This document shows positions 35,223-47,288 of a DNA stretch of 64,000 nucleotides, piece by piece; within the stretch, counting starts at the first letter, position 1, and each line of letters starts with the position of its first letter. The notes beneath the pieces were generated by a model, which was given only the letters and a program-made list of their open reading frames with translations, was not told where the DNA came from and ran no database searches. Source of the stretch: Mucor racemosus. Taxonomy: Eukaryota > Mucoromycota > Mucoromycetes > Mucorales > Mucoraceae. Location of the stretch: positions 310,001 through 374,000 of the forward strand of contig JAPEHQ010000016.1 in the NCBI GenBank assembly GCA_027405735.1, written 5' to 3'. The position numbers and the translations under genes are program-made.

Positions 35223-36671
35223 ATGACTGACGCACCTAAAAAACTCTGGGGAGGACGATTCTCTGGCGCTGTTGATCCTCTCATGGATGCCTTTAATGCA
35301 TCTATTCATTTTGATAAGCGTATGTATGCAGCAGATTGTATTGGTTCTATTGCCTACGCCAAAGCACTTGCCAAAAACAATATTATTTCTGAAGCCGAGC
35401 GTGATCAACTTGTAGAAGGTTTAACTGCTGTTATGGAAGAATGGTCCTCTGGTCAATTTGTTATTAAAGCTGGTGATGAAGATATCCACACTGCCAATGA
35501 ACGTCGTCTCGGTGAATTGATTGGTTCTGTTGCAGGAAAATTACATACTGGTCGTTCTCGTAATGATCAGGTTGCAACTGATATGCGTCTCTGGTTGCGT
35601 GATGAAGCACTCAAGATTTTAGCTCATGTCAAGGAATTGATTGCAGTTACTGTTACTCGTGCTGAAAAGGAATTGGATGTTATTATGCCTGGTTATACTC
35701 ATTTGCAACGTGCCCAACCTATTCGTTGGTCTCATTTCCTTTTATCTCATGCTTGGCTTTGGCAAAGTGATGCCGATCGTTTAGAACAATTGATTGATCG
35801 CTTCAATGTCTTGCCTTTGGGTAGTGGTGCCCTTGCTGGTCATGCTTTCAACATTGATCGTGATTTTTTGGCAAAGGAATTGGGTTTCCGTGATTATATT
35901 CACAACTCTTTGTATGCTGTAAGTGATCGTGATTTTGTTGCTGAATTCTTGTTTTGGGCAAGTTTGACAATGACACATATCTCTCGTGTGGCCGAAGATT
36001 TGATCATCTATTCTTCTGGTGAATTTGCTTTTGTCAAGTTGGCTGATGCTTACAGTACTGGTTCCAGTTTGATGCCTCAAAAGAAGAACCCTGATAGTTT
36101 AGAATTATTGCGTGGTAAATGTGGTCGTGTCTTTGGCAATGTAAGTTTAATATTTGGAACAAGTTGATTGTATATACTAAACTTGTGTAATTTATAGATG
36201 TCTGGTTTTATGATGTCTTATAAGGGTATCCCTAGTACATACAACAAGGATCTTCAAGAAGATAAAGAACCCATGTTTGATGCTGCCGATACTTTGTCTG
36301 GCTCTCTTCAAATCACCGCTGGTGTATTGAGTACCATGTCCATTTTCCCTGATAAGATGCGTGCTAGTTTGAGCGCTGATATGTTGGCTACTGATTTAGC
36401 TGAATATCTTGTTCGTAAGGGTGTTCCATTCCGTGAGACTCATCATATTTCTGGTGCAGCTGTTAAAATGGCAGAAGATCGTAAGGGCTCTTTGAGCGAT
36501 TTATCTGTTACTGACCTCAAAACCTTGCATCCTTCATTTGAAGATGATGTTGCTTCCGTTTGGAGCTTCGAAACTTCAATTGAAAACCGTAATGCTCCTG
36601 GTGGAACCGCTAAATCTTCTGTATTAGAACAAATCAACTTACTCAAGACTTGGTTATCAAAGAAAAATTAA
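35223..36671 (+). CDS. ARG4: Argininosuccinate lyase
   Basis: Catalyses argininosuccinate to arginine plus fumarate, the last step of arginine synthesis. Two exons (35223-36140, 36198-36671) give 463 aa, the usual length. The fumarate lyase/aspartase superfamily signature [12 protein letters not shown] is present. Other lyase blocks are also seen: KLWGGRFSG at the N-terminus, [32 protein letters not shown] and [16 protein letters not shown]. The catalytic serine loop (GSSLMPQK) and histidine (THLQ) are intact. The start is preceded by a pyrimidine-rich leader and overlaps the stop of a 72-codon upstream frame (35008-35226). It is probably cytosolic, as no obvious targeting peptide precedes KLWGGRF. 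Confidence 0.97.
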
Positions 36672-38714
36672 ATTAAAACAACACACCCAATTGTAAAAAT
36701 TCACCCTATCTCAAAAATATAATATTCTGTATACATATCTTCAATAAAAGAAAAAACTTCTTGTGCTATTTTTTTTTTTTTTTTTTTTTTTACTAAATAA
36801 AATATTTAAAAGATCTACTTTTAACATGGTTAGTTTGATATATCAAACTCGCATTTGCAAAAGGATACTTTTACCTTCATCAGAATAAAAGTTATCGGTC
36901 TTTAAATCGGCGCGATTTGCGTTTATTGCCCAAAACTGGTGTCAGTAAGCTAAAACATAAACTAGACAAGAGAAAAGGTGCATTAAATGATACTTAAATG
37001 AAAAATAACTTAATAATAAAGAAAACTTATGTTCTAGGGAATCTTTTGATACCACTTTTATGCCCTATTTTTGCCATTTTTTGCGTTTTTGAATCGAGAT
37101 GAGATGGTAAACTTTTTTATTTTGAACTTTTTTAGGAAAACCAATTTTCAAAATCGGAGCGTGGGAGTTGTAGAAGGGCTACAAATACAACTTTTACATT
37201 TTTAGAAAGCCAAGGAGCAGGGTTTTTTTTCGATTTAAGGTGATAAATTTTCCATGCAAATTGAACCTGTAGTATAATTCTAAAGTTGACCATTTTGCCC
37301 AAAAAACATCAAATATCAATGAAAAAAAATTAAACGCGCTTTTCATTTTTTAGCCCCCGCACATGTTTTTTAGTGAAGGCAACCAACGATTCAATAAAAG
37401 GACTAACATCGTTCTATTGCATGTAAATATGTCTAGACAATGTTTAGTCTCTCAAAATAAATTAAAATCTCTCGATTAAACTATACTTTAGAGAACTATG
37501 ATGATATCCATTTCAATTATGGGTTATTTGCATCTTATTATATGCGCTTTAATTGAGTGATTATTGCCACAATATTTACAATGTAAACCCAACTAAATTT
37601 CCTTGGCACATTTCTTGACTGTCTACAATTTATAGAAAAGTGTAGTAGTACTGTCAAATTAAATTAAATTAATGCAACTTATCAAAAAAGAACGGTTAAA
37701 AACAATTTTGGTTACTATTTAAAGCATTATAAATTTATGATGTAATTTTAGACGATTTGGGGGGATCAAAATATTAGGGGGGGCTAGACAAGTCTGTTAG
37801 TTTGCCTATTTCTTTTTTTACTCCTGAAAGTCAAGTTTATCCAACTAAATGACAGGGTTTGGTATTTTACATGGGATTATGATATATGTTTTACGGCTTA
37901 TTATTTAAGCTTGCAGAATGGTATGATATGACAATACATAAATATCGAATGATGCTTGAAACAACGATGTCAACCAGCTATTTCTAGAATCCTCATCCTC
38001 TTGTTCGATGAAATGAGATTGGCTAGATTTCTCAACCTATTATTCCTTTTGTACACAAAAACTCTGATTTGGTTGTGCGACCGACGACATGCATACGTAT
38101 GCTTTTTATGTGAAAGCAATGCATTTCATTGACCAAGCACAATGATGTTATGGTTTATTGAGTTGTGTTTCAATCTCACTGGATGGTCAATATTGAAATG
38201 ATATTTTAATTTATAGAGCAAAAAAAAAAAAAGAGGATCTGCATTTACACACTGTATATTTTTGCTCTCACACACACACTCACTCATGCACACCACGTTT
38301 TCTTGATTATTATAAATCTAAATAAACCAGTAATATTTGTGATACAAATAGTCTCGTAGTACGCCACATTAAGCTCATTTTGTATTATATACTCTCACCG
38401 TATCTTCGGTCTCCCCCTTATCACACAAACACACAGGTTTTAATTTTTTGAGGGGGTGAAAATCATTTGATCAACAAGTGAAATAACTTTCGTGCGACTT
38501 TATAAATGAGAATGTTTTCATAGTTATAAACCAATTAAAAGATAGTTTCAATACACAAATTAGGATATTTACAATAAACAATGATATATGGGATATTTTA
38601 TTAAATGTTTAAAAAATGTAAAAAAAAATAGAAAAGGCAAAAGGAGAGAAGAAATAGAGAGGGGGAGTAAACAAGAGTTATATATGTATATATGTATATA
38701 TGTATATTAAAATT
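36672..38714. other. Convergent intergenic region ARG4 / kinase
   Basis: Two kilobases with no gene. Contents: a poly-T run at ~36771-36791, an 18-bp perfect palindrome AGTTTGATATATCAAACT at 36832-36849, a CA-rich tract near 38270-38284 and a TATATG repeat near 38685-38707. No relation to the other repeats in the window was seen. Confidence 0.45.
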
Positions 38715-39911
38715 TTATAGCCACCAGGACTCCTTTTCACCACTATGAACAAACATGTCTGTATCTTCATCATCATATTGAGAGAAATGAGGCTGTTGTT
38801 GTTGTTTGTGGTTGATATCGAAATCAATAGATTTGCTAAGAGCAGCTTCTTCATCTTCTTCGACCATATCAGACCAAGATGAACCAGTACCACCACTGAA
38901 GAAAGCAGAATCGTAAGAAGTGATATCAGAATGTTTGGTTGAAGCAGTAGGAATAGAAACAGGTGATTCTTTCTTGGTTTCATCGACATAATAATCATCT
39001 TCTTCGTCGACATAAAGACGATCAATAGCTAAAAATTGTTCTTTGATTTCAGAGACAGAAGGTCTGTCAGCACCATCAATAGCCAAGATTGATTCTAAAA
39101 GACGATAGGTAGCAGAAGATAATTCGGGAAATAATTGTTCTTTGAGCATAGAAGGGATACGTTTGAATTCATTGAAAGCAGCATCAGCAGAAGAAGCTTC
39201 TTGCCAAGGATTGCGACCAAACATTAAAGCCAACAAGAGAACACCAAGGGACCAAGAGTCAGAAGCAGCAGCATCGTAAGGAACTAATTCAGCTTGCTTA
39301 TCATCATCAAAATGTTCAGGAGCGAGATAGGAAGTAGAACCACAACCAAACTCCATAGAATAACGTTCACGAGTAGCCAAACCAAAATCAGCAACCTTGC
39401 AAGTGACATCTTCTTCGTCTTCATCATCTTCACACTTGAGAAGGATATTTTCAAGTTTAAGATCACGATGATAGACACCATTAGCATGCATGCTTTCAAC
39501 ACCATCCAAGATTTGACAGAATAATTTCTTTACTAAATTTTCTTCGCGGATAGAGTTTTCGTCTTGATCACGAATAACATAATCAAAAAGATCACCTTGA
39601 TCACAGAGTTCCATTACCATGTAGATATAATCAGCATCTTGAATAACACGATGAAGAGCCAGAAGGTTGGGATGTTTAAGAGAAGTTTGAATATCAATTT
39701 CAAGTTGTTGAAGTTGAAGTTGTTGAAGGTCGAGACCAGATTTTGTTAATACTTTGACAGCGACGTAAGAATTGTCCTTGAGAGATTGACCCAAGAAGAG
39801 ACAGCCATAAGCACCGTGACCAAGGACTTCCAATAACTGGAATTCTTGACCGACGATCTTATCGACCATAGTAGCAGAGAGTTGAGACCAATAAGTATCT
39901 TGATGTACCAT
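38715..39911 (-). CDS. Serine/threonine protein kinase, Ran1/Sks1-like
   Basis: Single-exon gene, 398 aa. A complete kinase domain spans residues ~20-290: GHGAYGCLFLG glycine loop, VAVKVL lysine, HRDLKLEN catalytic loop, ADFGLA (metal-binding DFG) and APEHF in place of the common APE-[VY]. An acidic insert EDDEDEED sits between the catalytic loop and DFG. The C-terminal ~100 residues are acidic and Ser-rich with a Gln run (KQQQQPHFSQYDDEDTDM). The overall pattern resembles fungal nutrient- or stress-regulated Ran1/Pat1, Sks1 and Vhs1 kinases, but the subfamily is my inference. It lies convergent to ARG4, with over 4 kb of gene-poor DNA upstream. Confidence 0.85.
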   Translation of the reverse strand: MVHQDTYWSQLSATMVDKIVGQEFQLLEVLGHGAYGCLFLGQSLKDNSYVAVKVLTKSGLDLQQLQLQQLEIDIQTSLKHPNLLALHRVIQDADYIYMVMELCDQGDLFDYVIRDQDENSIREENLVKKLFCQILDGVESMHANGVYHRDLKLENILLKCEDDEDEEDVTCKVADFGLATRERYSMEFGCGSTSYLAPEHFDDDKQAELVPYDAAASDSWSLGVLLLALMFGRNPWQEASSADAAFNEFKRIPSMLKEQLFPELSSATYRLLESILAIDGADRPSVSEIKEQFLAIDRLYVDEEDDYYVDETKKESPVSIPTASTKHSDITSYDSAFFSGGTGSSWSDMVEEDEEAALSKSIDFDINHKQQQQPHFSQYDDEDTDMFVHSGEKESWWL

Positions 39912-42900
39912 ATTTAATTGAGTAGTATTTCGATTGATTGTATGTATATATAGATTTGAGAGAGATTTTTAAATATTTAATTTGATGAGTTTCCTTTTTG
40001 TTGTTGATTGTTAAAGAGTTAATTAATTATTAAGTTGATATGACTGAGTCGGTGTATGCCAGAGGGCTATGTCGAGATTCGAAAAGATTTAACATAGTAA
40101 GGTTGTGAGTTGTATATAAAAAGATTATTTTGATTTTTTTATAAAAATATATTGTGTTATTTTTATAGAATTATCGCTTTAAGAGAAGAAATAAATTTGT
40201 TTAATAGTCTTGTTCGCTTGGGGAGCAAATCAATAAGAAGCCATGATGAATAATAAAAAGGTTATTAAAAAAAGGGGAGAAATGAAGGATTTTATACAAA
40301 AAGGTAAGGAAGAAGAAGGAAAAAAATGGAAAATGGAAAGCGTCTTCTTTTATAGCTGAAATTATGATCTATTTTGAATTATCTTTCTCGTGCTTTCTTT
40401 TCAATATGATTGGTTTACATGAGGAGCAGAAAAGCGATTGATATGACGAAATTCCAAATGAAGCAATTTTTTGGCTTGAATCCATGTCTGGCTGAGATGG
40501 GCAGGTATGTTTTAACGCAGGTTGGGGTTATTTTCGGATAAAATATCCCCTCCTAAAGGATAAAAAACTAAATGAAGGGCCTTTGATGTGTATTCTACTC
40601 CCTTGAAAGTTGTTATATAAATTAATTTGCATCTTGATTCAAAAGAAGGGCACATCTTGATCACTGATTATGTATCGATGGGGACCTTTTTTCTAATTGG
40701 TAATCGCTTGTTTACAAGCACCGAAGAGAACCGTGGGTATGTAAATTTCTTTTTTTTTTTCCATAATCTATGAAAACACAATGACAAAAAATTATTAAAA
40801 ATAAATTCAAGGAGTAGGCCCTAAATAAAATGTATTAAAAGTACATATTGTAGCATGCTACATCTAAAATAAACATCAAAATTGACAAGGAAGCCAAGAA
40901 TCGTACTTGTATTTGATTGGTCAATGAATAACATTCATAATTATACATGGAAATGTTGACAAAAATGAGTCAACATGTGGCGAGAAATTATCTTGATTCA
41001 AACGGCTATTTAAACAAACGAAAAAAGAGTAGAAATTTGTCATTATCAATCACTTTGAATGGATGTTGATCGAGTAGCACATAATAATGATAGTGAATAG
41101 ACTCATCAATATTGATAATAAAGTCTATCTCTTTGTCTATCTTTCAGACCTTGCATTTTTGCATAATTTTTTTTATATTAATAATCTTACCGAAAAAAGA
41201 AATTCCAGTACAAATAATTATTAATAAATAATAATTTTTCCATCTCTGAGCTAACTGATGTTGAATTAGTAAATTTCTATGATTTTCCACTTGATTATCA
41301 ATAAAAATTTCCATCTTTTTTTAAAATTTCGTGCAAATAAATAATCATGTTGTGTAATGTGTAATGTCTATCAAAAATTAGTTTATCTTGTATCAATACG
41401 CTAAAAAAGAATCATTCTTTTAATTAATGAAAAATTACATTTATTATTGAAAACGGGAAATGGTTGAATAGGGCAAATTGTTATAAATTGGCTGAATGTT
41501 TCTCCGTTTATTTTCAAGTGGGGGATAAAAGAGGGGACGAAACCAAAAGGAGGGGAGAAAGTTAATACCAGAAAAGCTTAGCATTCGAGAACACTCAAAA
41601 TCCCCATCGGCGTAAATTGCAGATGAAAATGATTTTTTAGTAACAAATAAACAATTATTACTCCTAATCACAATCCTAAATTTATTATATTATGGCGTGT
41701 TTCCCCCATTTTTAATTTGTAAGAGTAAAAAGTAAATGACCCATGATGATTTATTGTCTTTTTTTCTCGTAAGATTATAAAATGCTAATGTCGTACCGAC
41801 TTGTATTTTTGGAGCCAATAATTTATTCAGTTTTTTTAGTGATTATTCGCCATTGTAAAGGAAGATCTGATAAAAGAATCTCTGGGGATTGGGGGAGAGG
41901 GGAAGAGGGGGGAGGAGAGAGCAAAAGACTTTGGGAAAACGGTAGGAGATCTAATTAGTAATTCATTCCTTTTTATCCCTCCTATTTGTTACATAATGTG
42001 TATAAAATTACAATACGCCAATCTGGGCCATTATTACACAAGTACACAACTTCATTACTTGCATATTTCCATTTTAAATGTGAAGGTAATACACATACGT
42101 ATGTGGTTAGTAAAGCCCCCCCCCCTCCCCTATCAAATGTTTGAGAATAGATAAATTGTACTTGTTTATAAATTGCAACGTTAATCAACAAAGTTTGCAA
42201 CATATTAATAGATAACAAGAATGGCACTTGTCATGTTTCGTTGATATTTTTTTTTGCTGCTTGTTGACGGATTGCCCCGAATCCCGATATATTGTTTTTA
42301 ACCGCAAGCTATCACTTTTTCTTCTTAAAAATCAGTGTAGCGGAATAACAGCAATGCATTAAAACAGTTTTTTCTCAAGAAAATAAAGCTTTATTGGCTC
42401 ATACTAATGTTATTTTATGTCTTTAGGATACTGGAAGCTTATTGGTATTTTTTTTTTTTAGATAGATTGTGTGAAAAAACTCATTAAACTTAAACATTTA
42501 GATATCACACGGCTTAAGTTTGCATAATTCGCAGGTTTCGGTGTTTAAATTTCAAATGGAAAAAACCTGATCCAAAAATGATCCAAAAATCAAAAGTGTA
42601 AAAATACTCAAAATAGTGTATGTAAATCAAGTTGGAGTATTAATTAACTTTGGTAAAACTCTTTATTCTTCATCTAATAGTTCTATTTTCAGAGGTACTT
42701 TACTCACAAAATTTTCAGAAAATTCGATTACAAAAAATAGAGGTTTTTTTGTCAAAAGTCCTATTTTTTGATAATAATACTTAAAAGTTAAAATTTTTTA
42801 TGATGAGCAAGGACATTATCTACAGATTGAGTGGTCATTTGTATCTGTAGCTTTATTTCTCGTGGAGAAAATCCAGATTTTCGGTCAAAATTTTCAATCT

Positions 42901-44200
42901 GAGATTTTCAGGACGACCAATTGCAAGGGAAAAATCTACGATGAATCAGGTCGACATCCATAAATTTTTAAATTTCAAATTTCTCTATCAAAAATCAACC
43001 TTTTTTTGAACAAAAAGATGATCTAGATAGCTCTCAACGAGCACTATAACATGAGTATACGGTTGTGTTATAATTGCACTTTTACGTGATTTTATTCCTT
43101 GAAAACACGCGAAGAAAACATGAAAAAAATTGAAAAAAAAATTCTCTAAAACTTAGATATTATTATGGAAAATTTAAAATAAAGCAGAGTTTAATTAATT
43201 GAAAAGTTGCAGTAGCTTACTAAAGTTTTGAGATATATTGGATCAAAAATCAGAATTTAAGCTGCAAAAAATTCAAGGTCAGATTTTCAAAGGATTTATG
43301 CATACTCGTGTCATAAGCTTGATAAAAAGTTTTAATACATTACTGTTGAGTAGCATTCCAACCATACGCTTAAATTTTTTTCAAAAATATTTTCAGCGAA
43401 AAAATCAGAGTACTATTATTTTGAAATTAGGTAAATCTTGGCCAAGTTTCAACTCCGTATTCAGCAATTGTAAATGTAATATTCTTAAATCTAAAAGAAT
43501 TGTTCAAGCATGCATACTACAGTATGAAATAGATTACATCTGGTAGGCTCTTTTGCATAGGTGAAAGGCCTTATTTTGTAGATAGTTGGCCCTAAAGCTC
43601 TGAAATACGCATATTATGAGATATTTATGTTGGTGAGGAAATATTCCTAAAAATGTTGAAAACTTAAGGTTATATCTTATTAAATGCTTTAAATTACACA
43701 CGTATAAGCAGTTCAAAGGCTAACCTATAAGGATTCAGGTATATGCGAACTTTGTAGAATTTCTATATGTTTACAACTGTGGAAAAAAAAAGACAAATTT
43801 AAGGGAATGCATGATTATTTGAATATACAATCGGCCTGAAAACGAATGACAATGTGTGTACATTGGGATCTATAAACTAGGAGTTGTTACTATGATAACA
43901 TCAACAATTAATGATATTCTAAGAGTAGATATAACTAATCTTCGCATCGTTTCGTAGTCAATACAACTTTATTCGCTTCGACTATTAAATATGTACATGA
44001 TAGATCCAAATTTTGTACTCTCCGTCTCTACAGTTCAAATATCGTGTCATGTCTCTTCTCTCTTGCATATAATAACAGCTAAAATGGAATTATTAATCAC
44101 AATTGAATCCTAATTTAAAATGATATCAACAACCAAACATATTATATAAATTTGTATATTTTATTTCATGAAAGAAAAAAAATGAGAGGAAAAATGTTAT
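39912..44200. other. 4.3-kb gene-poor region
   Basis: I see no supported gene. It includes the kinase promoter (CT-rich, up to ~40700), a G-rich stretch near 41890-41915, a C run near 42118-42128 and a decayed copy of repeat R1 at ~42790-43300. A 102-codon plus frame at 43238-43546 is inside or next to that decayed repeat and is not called. Confidence 0.4.
42790..43300 (+). repeat. Decayed dispersed repeat (family R1, copy 3)
   Basis: Diverged but colinear with ~6835-7290: an ATTGAG...TAGCT..TTTCGTRGAGAAAA block, GATTTT-GTC-AA-TTTT-CA, then poly-A and TTGAAAA-rich stretches, and RAAAATTCAAGG-like sequence at the end. Boundaries are uncertain. Confidence 0.4.
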
Positions 44201-44960
44201 TTAACGAGAGGTGGCAGCAGCCTTGGGAGCGAAACCCTTGGCACCTTGCTTGCTAACCTTGGCTTGAGAACCCTATATAAAACACAATTTAAATGAGTAC
44301 CAATGCATATATAAACCCCAAATCCCAAATCAATTTTATACTTACAGCAGGGTTAGCAGCCTTCTTAGCAGCAGCAGCAGCCTTCTTGGCATCCTTGGAC
44401 TTGGAGATGGCAGCTTGACGAGCAGCGGCACGAGCATCAGGCTTTTGGTTACGCTTGGCACGAATAGCATCCCAAGAGGCACCAACAACGGCACGTTCGT
44501 GCTTGACAGTACGACGAGAACGCTTCTTTTGGACTTCCTCAGTCATACCCTTCTTGTTCAAACGACGGTAGATGACGGTCCACTTGATCTTACGAGGGTT
44601 CAAACGTTGGAGGAAGTAAGAGGCAGCCTTACCGTTAATGAAACGGAAAGTCTATAGGAAAAAAAATAGGCCCAATTAAACATCAAACATGTCCACATTC
44701 TCTCTATATTATAAATTTCCAAAAAAAAAACACTTACTCTATCAAACAAAATGGGCATTAGTTTTTCAATTCTGTTATTAGTGTTGATTCAAATTTACCT
44801 GCTATCGATACGGACGTAGGTCTTACCCTTGGAAGGGTAGATCTTGTGGCCAGAGAAAGAACAAATCTCAAGCCTAAAATATATAAAGTGTATTAGTGAT
44901 CAAATGTTGGATGGATGTTTGTGTGTTGGATGGATTTGTTGGGTATTTCATTTACTTCAT
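44201..44960 (-). CDS. RPL24: Large-subunit ribosomal protein eL24
   Basis: Cytosolic 60S protein eL24, 152 aa, close to the 155 aa of yeast. Exons: 44960-44956 (ATGAA only), 44873-44799, 44738 (one nucleotide), 44651-44346, 44272-44201. The translation starts MKLEICSFSGHKIYPSKGKT and continues YVRIDSRTFRFINGKAASYF and NPRKIKWTVIYRR, matching the family's N-terminal zinc-ribbon-derived domain. The Lys/Ala-rich tail ends ATSR as in yeast. The Arg of DSR-TFRF can only be made by adding one A between AG and ACT; the sequence offers exactly one A flanked by TAG and GTAAGTG at 44738. It is divergent from RBFA, with 257 bp between starts. Confidence 0.93.
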
Positions 44961-45217
44961 CTTGATTTATGGATGTATGGCGAAAGAGGAGGTATTACAC
45001 CTTCTGTATTCAGCTCTTTCTCTTACCTCGATTGCCCACACCCCCTCTATCTCTGTCCACATTTCAAGCCAAAAAGTTGAGTCTCCTTCCGGATTTCCCT
45101 CTATTTGTTAGGCTAGTTCATGGTCCGGACATGATGGCATCCCGGCTTCTATTACCCTTTCAAACTATTTTTTTTTTTCTGTTGACCCCTTCAATAAATC
45201 TCTTTCATAACTTTATT
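44961..45217. promoter_or_regulatory. Bidirectional promoter region RPL24 / RBFA
   Basis: 257 bp between the start codons of a cytosolic ribosomal-protein gene and a mitochondrial ribosome-maturation gene. It is noticeably less AT-rich than the surroundings, with CT-rich blocks. Open reading frames on the plus strand here (from 44969) are in frame with RBFA, but I place the start at 45218. Confidence 0.5.
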
Positions 45218-45944
45218 ATGCAATTTTTGAGAAATGGTCAGAAAAATGCTTTTATGGCAGTTCGATGCATGTCAACCTCTACCACGAAACCAAAAAAATT
45301 GCCCAAAACCCCACGATATACCCCTCAAAATCAACAAATTTTAGATGAAATGATGATTCCTGGCCCTGCTCTTCGATTTTTCAAAACTAAAAAAGAAAGA
45401 AAGAGGCCAGAAATACTCGATATTGTAAGAGAAAAAAAGTGAATAGAAAACAACTGTATAACAAAACTAAAAATTATTGTTACAATAGGCATCATCTAGC
45501 AGTATTGAGCAACTACATACAGCACCAGCTAGACTTGTTAATTTTAATGAATTCGATTCTGCACCAAATATTGCACAGCAACGCCTTTCAGAGAGATTGC
45601 AACGAGCAATTTCAACCATGTATTCTATGGAAAATATGCCATCTCAATGGGTAACGCCTGGATTTGTGGATATTCGAGGTGTAAAGGTGTCAAGAAATTT
45701 AAGAAAATGTCAAATTCTGTATGAGCCATCATCGACAGTAAAAAAGGAAAGAGGAAATGTGCATAGAGCATTGTTAGACTATACACATTTATTAAGCAAC
45801 ATGATTAGAAATCATGCTCAATTGAAACGGCCTTTATCGATCAAATTTGTATCTGATACCAATGCAAAAGAACTCGAAGATTTGTTTGAAAAGCTTTCAG
45901 TACTGGAGAAAGAGCAAGAAGAAAAAGATAGTTTATTAAAGTAA
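45218..45944 (+). CDS. RBFA: Mitochondrial ribosome-binding factor A (RbfA-like)
   Basis: Two exons (45218-45424, 45489-45944) encode 220 aa. The start MQFLRNGQKNAFMAVRCMST is basic and hydroxylated, as expected for a mitochondrial presequence. The RbfA fold follows from residue ~85: QQRLSERLQRAISTMYS, then PGFVDIRGVKVSRNLRKCQI, then VHRALLDYTHLLSNMI and PLSIKFVSDTNAKELE, giving the beta-beta plus paired helix arrangement of the KH-type fold. RbfA assists late small-subunit maturation. The first exon (residues ~20-69) is a lineage-specific extension. The stop codon lies inside the antisense 3' end of the aspartic protease gene. Confidence 0.82.
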
Positions 45945-47288
45945 AACTTGTTTATATGCTGGATCTGACATTTTTTCGTCTTCTTTGGCTGTAGCAAATC
46001 CTAATCTATGATTTCCCAAATCAAATATCTTTTTTTTTTTTTAAGATAAAAAAAAAGGATTAAAATGTATATAGTATATATGTAATAGATAAATTTAGAA
46101 TTTACCGTATAAAATTGCTTCAAAAAGATGTCGCCTAAAATCCATGTGTTGTCTTTACCTTCCTCTTCTTCTTGATTCATGTATTGCCCTGAAATACCAG
46201 ATAAACATTTTTTACTGCTTGAACTCGTGGGTGTTAAAAATAACTTTTCTGGAGGAATGGTTAATTCAATATTGTCTAATTGAATTGTCAAAGGCCCTAA
46301 TTGCTTGACAGCCTTACAGGGAAAAGACCATGTGCCATCTCCATTAGTATGTGCTCCTTCAATTTGACTATGATAAGCATTTGCATCTTGATTTGACATG
46401 ATAATCAATGTTGATCCACTGTCAATGATAGCTTTTCGATTCTCAAATGTTTGTGATCCAAATTGAACTTTTTTCATTGCCATCATCCAATAGCTTGTAT
46501 CAATTGCTTCTACATAGTTTATCTCATCAATAAATCGAGTTGGATCAACACTTCCGAAATCAATTTCCCCTGCATTATGTTGTGAATAAATTGCAAAAAT
46601 GGGTTCTTGTAACAAGCCTTGTTCGAGCATAGCGTACAATGGAGAGCTGCTCTTGGAACTACTGAGATCATTCAGACCAAGACCAAATATACCGTGAAAA
46701 GGGGAGCCGATGAAGTTTCTAGATATATCAAAAGCATCTACAATAACTTGATCCTGTAACAAGATTTGATTGTTGGCCAAAGTTACTATATCTTTACCTA
46801 CATGGCCATATATGCTCCCTGTACCATATTCAACTTGAATCACACCTTCGCCATCATCTTCTTCTTCTTCATTCCCTGAGTATTCATAGGTATTAGAGGC
46901 CTGAAAATCAAATTTTTGATGGTTTTTGCATATATCACTTGCACATTTAGAGGAAACAACCCAAAGATCAGAGCTTCCTGTATCGAATATAACATTGAAC
47001 TTTTGAGGAGGTGATCCGATGCTTATTTCACCATAATATCCTATTACAATCAGATTAGTTTTTGTTTGGAAATTCAAGGTATAGCTTTTATATACCGCTT
47101 CCATGGTTATATGCGGTTTGTTTCTGCTTTTTAATAAAAGAAACGGCAGTATTAGTTGTAGCATTGGTCATTACTGCTGGTTTGGATAATGCAACTTTGA
47201 AGGATCTTTTAGCTTTTGTAGGTTGGCATTCTATAAATCCAAGAGTCAAAATGCAGACAATTGATAGACATGATTTTATAAACACCAT
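45936..47288 (-). CDS. Secreted pepsin-like aspartic protease
   Basis: Three exons (47288-47096, 47040-46106, 46028-45936) encode 406 aa. A signal peptide opens the chain (MVFIKSCLSIVCILTLGFIE), followed by a short basic propeptide. The pepsin fold shows YYGEISIGSPPQKFNVIFDT then GSSDLWV (first catalytic Asp), the flap YGTGSIYG, FHGIFGLGL, the second catalytic Asp in AIIDSGSTLI, and a C-terminus WILGDIFLKQFYT|IFDLGNHRLGFA. An acidic loop EEEEDDGEG lies near residue 140, and a Ser-rich plus EEEEEG loop lies near the C-terminus. The second motif is DSGS instead of the usual D[TS]GT. The family includes rhizopuspepsin and mucorpepsin of Mucorales. The last exon follows a poly-A tract rather than a pyrimidine tract, and overlaps RBFA by 9 bp tail to tail. 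Confidence 0.92.

Noticed and set aside
36832..36849. 18-bp perfect palindrome AGTTTGATATATCAAACT
   Set aside because: AT-rich palindromes of this size arise by chance in such DNA; no flanking structure supports a site.
43238..43546. 102-codon plus frame
   Set aside because: Overlaps or adjoins a decayed copy of dispersed repeat R1, Lys/Ser/Ile-rich, no recognisable motif.
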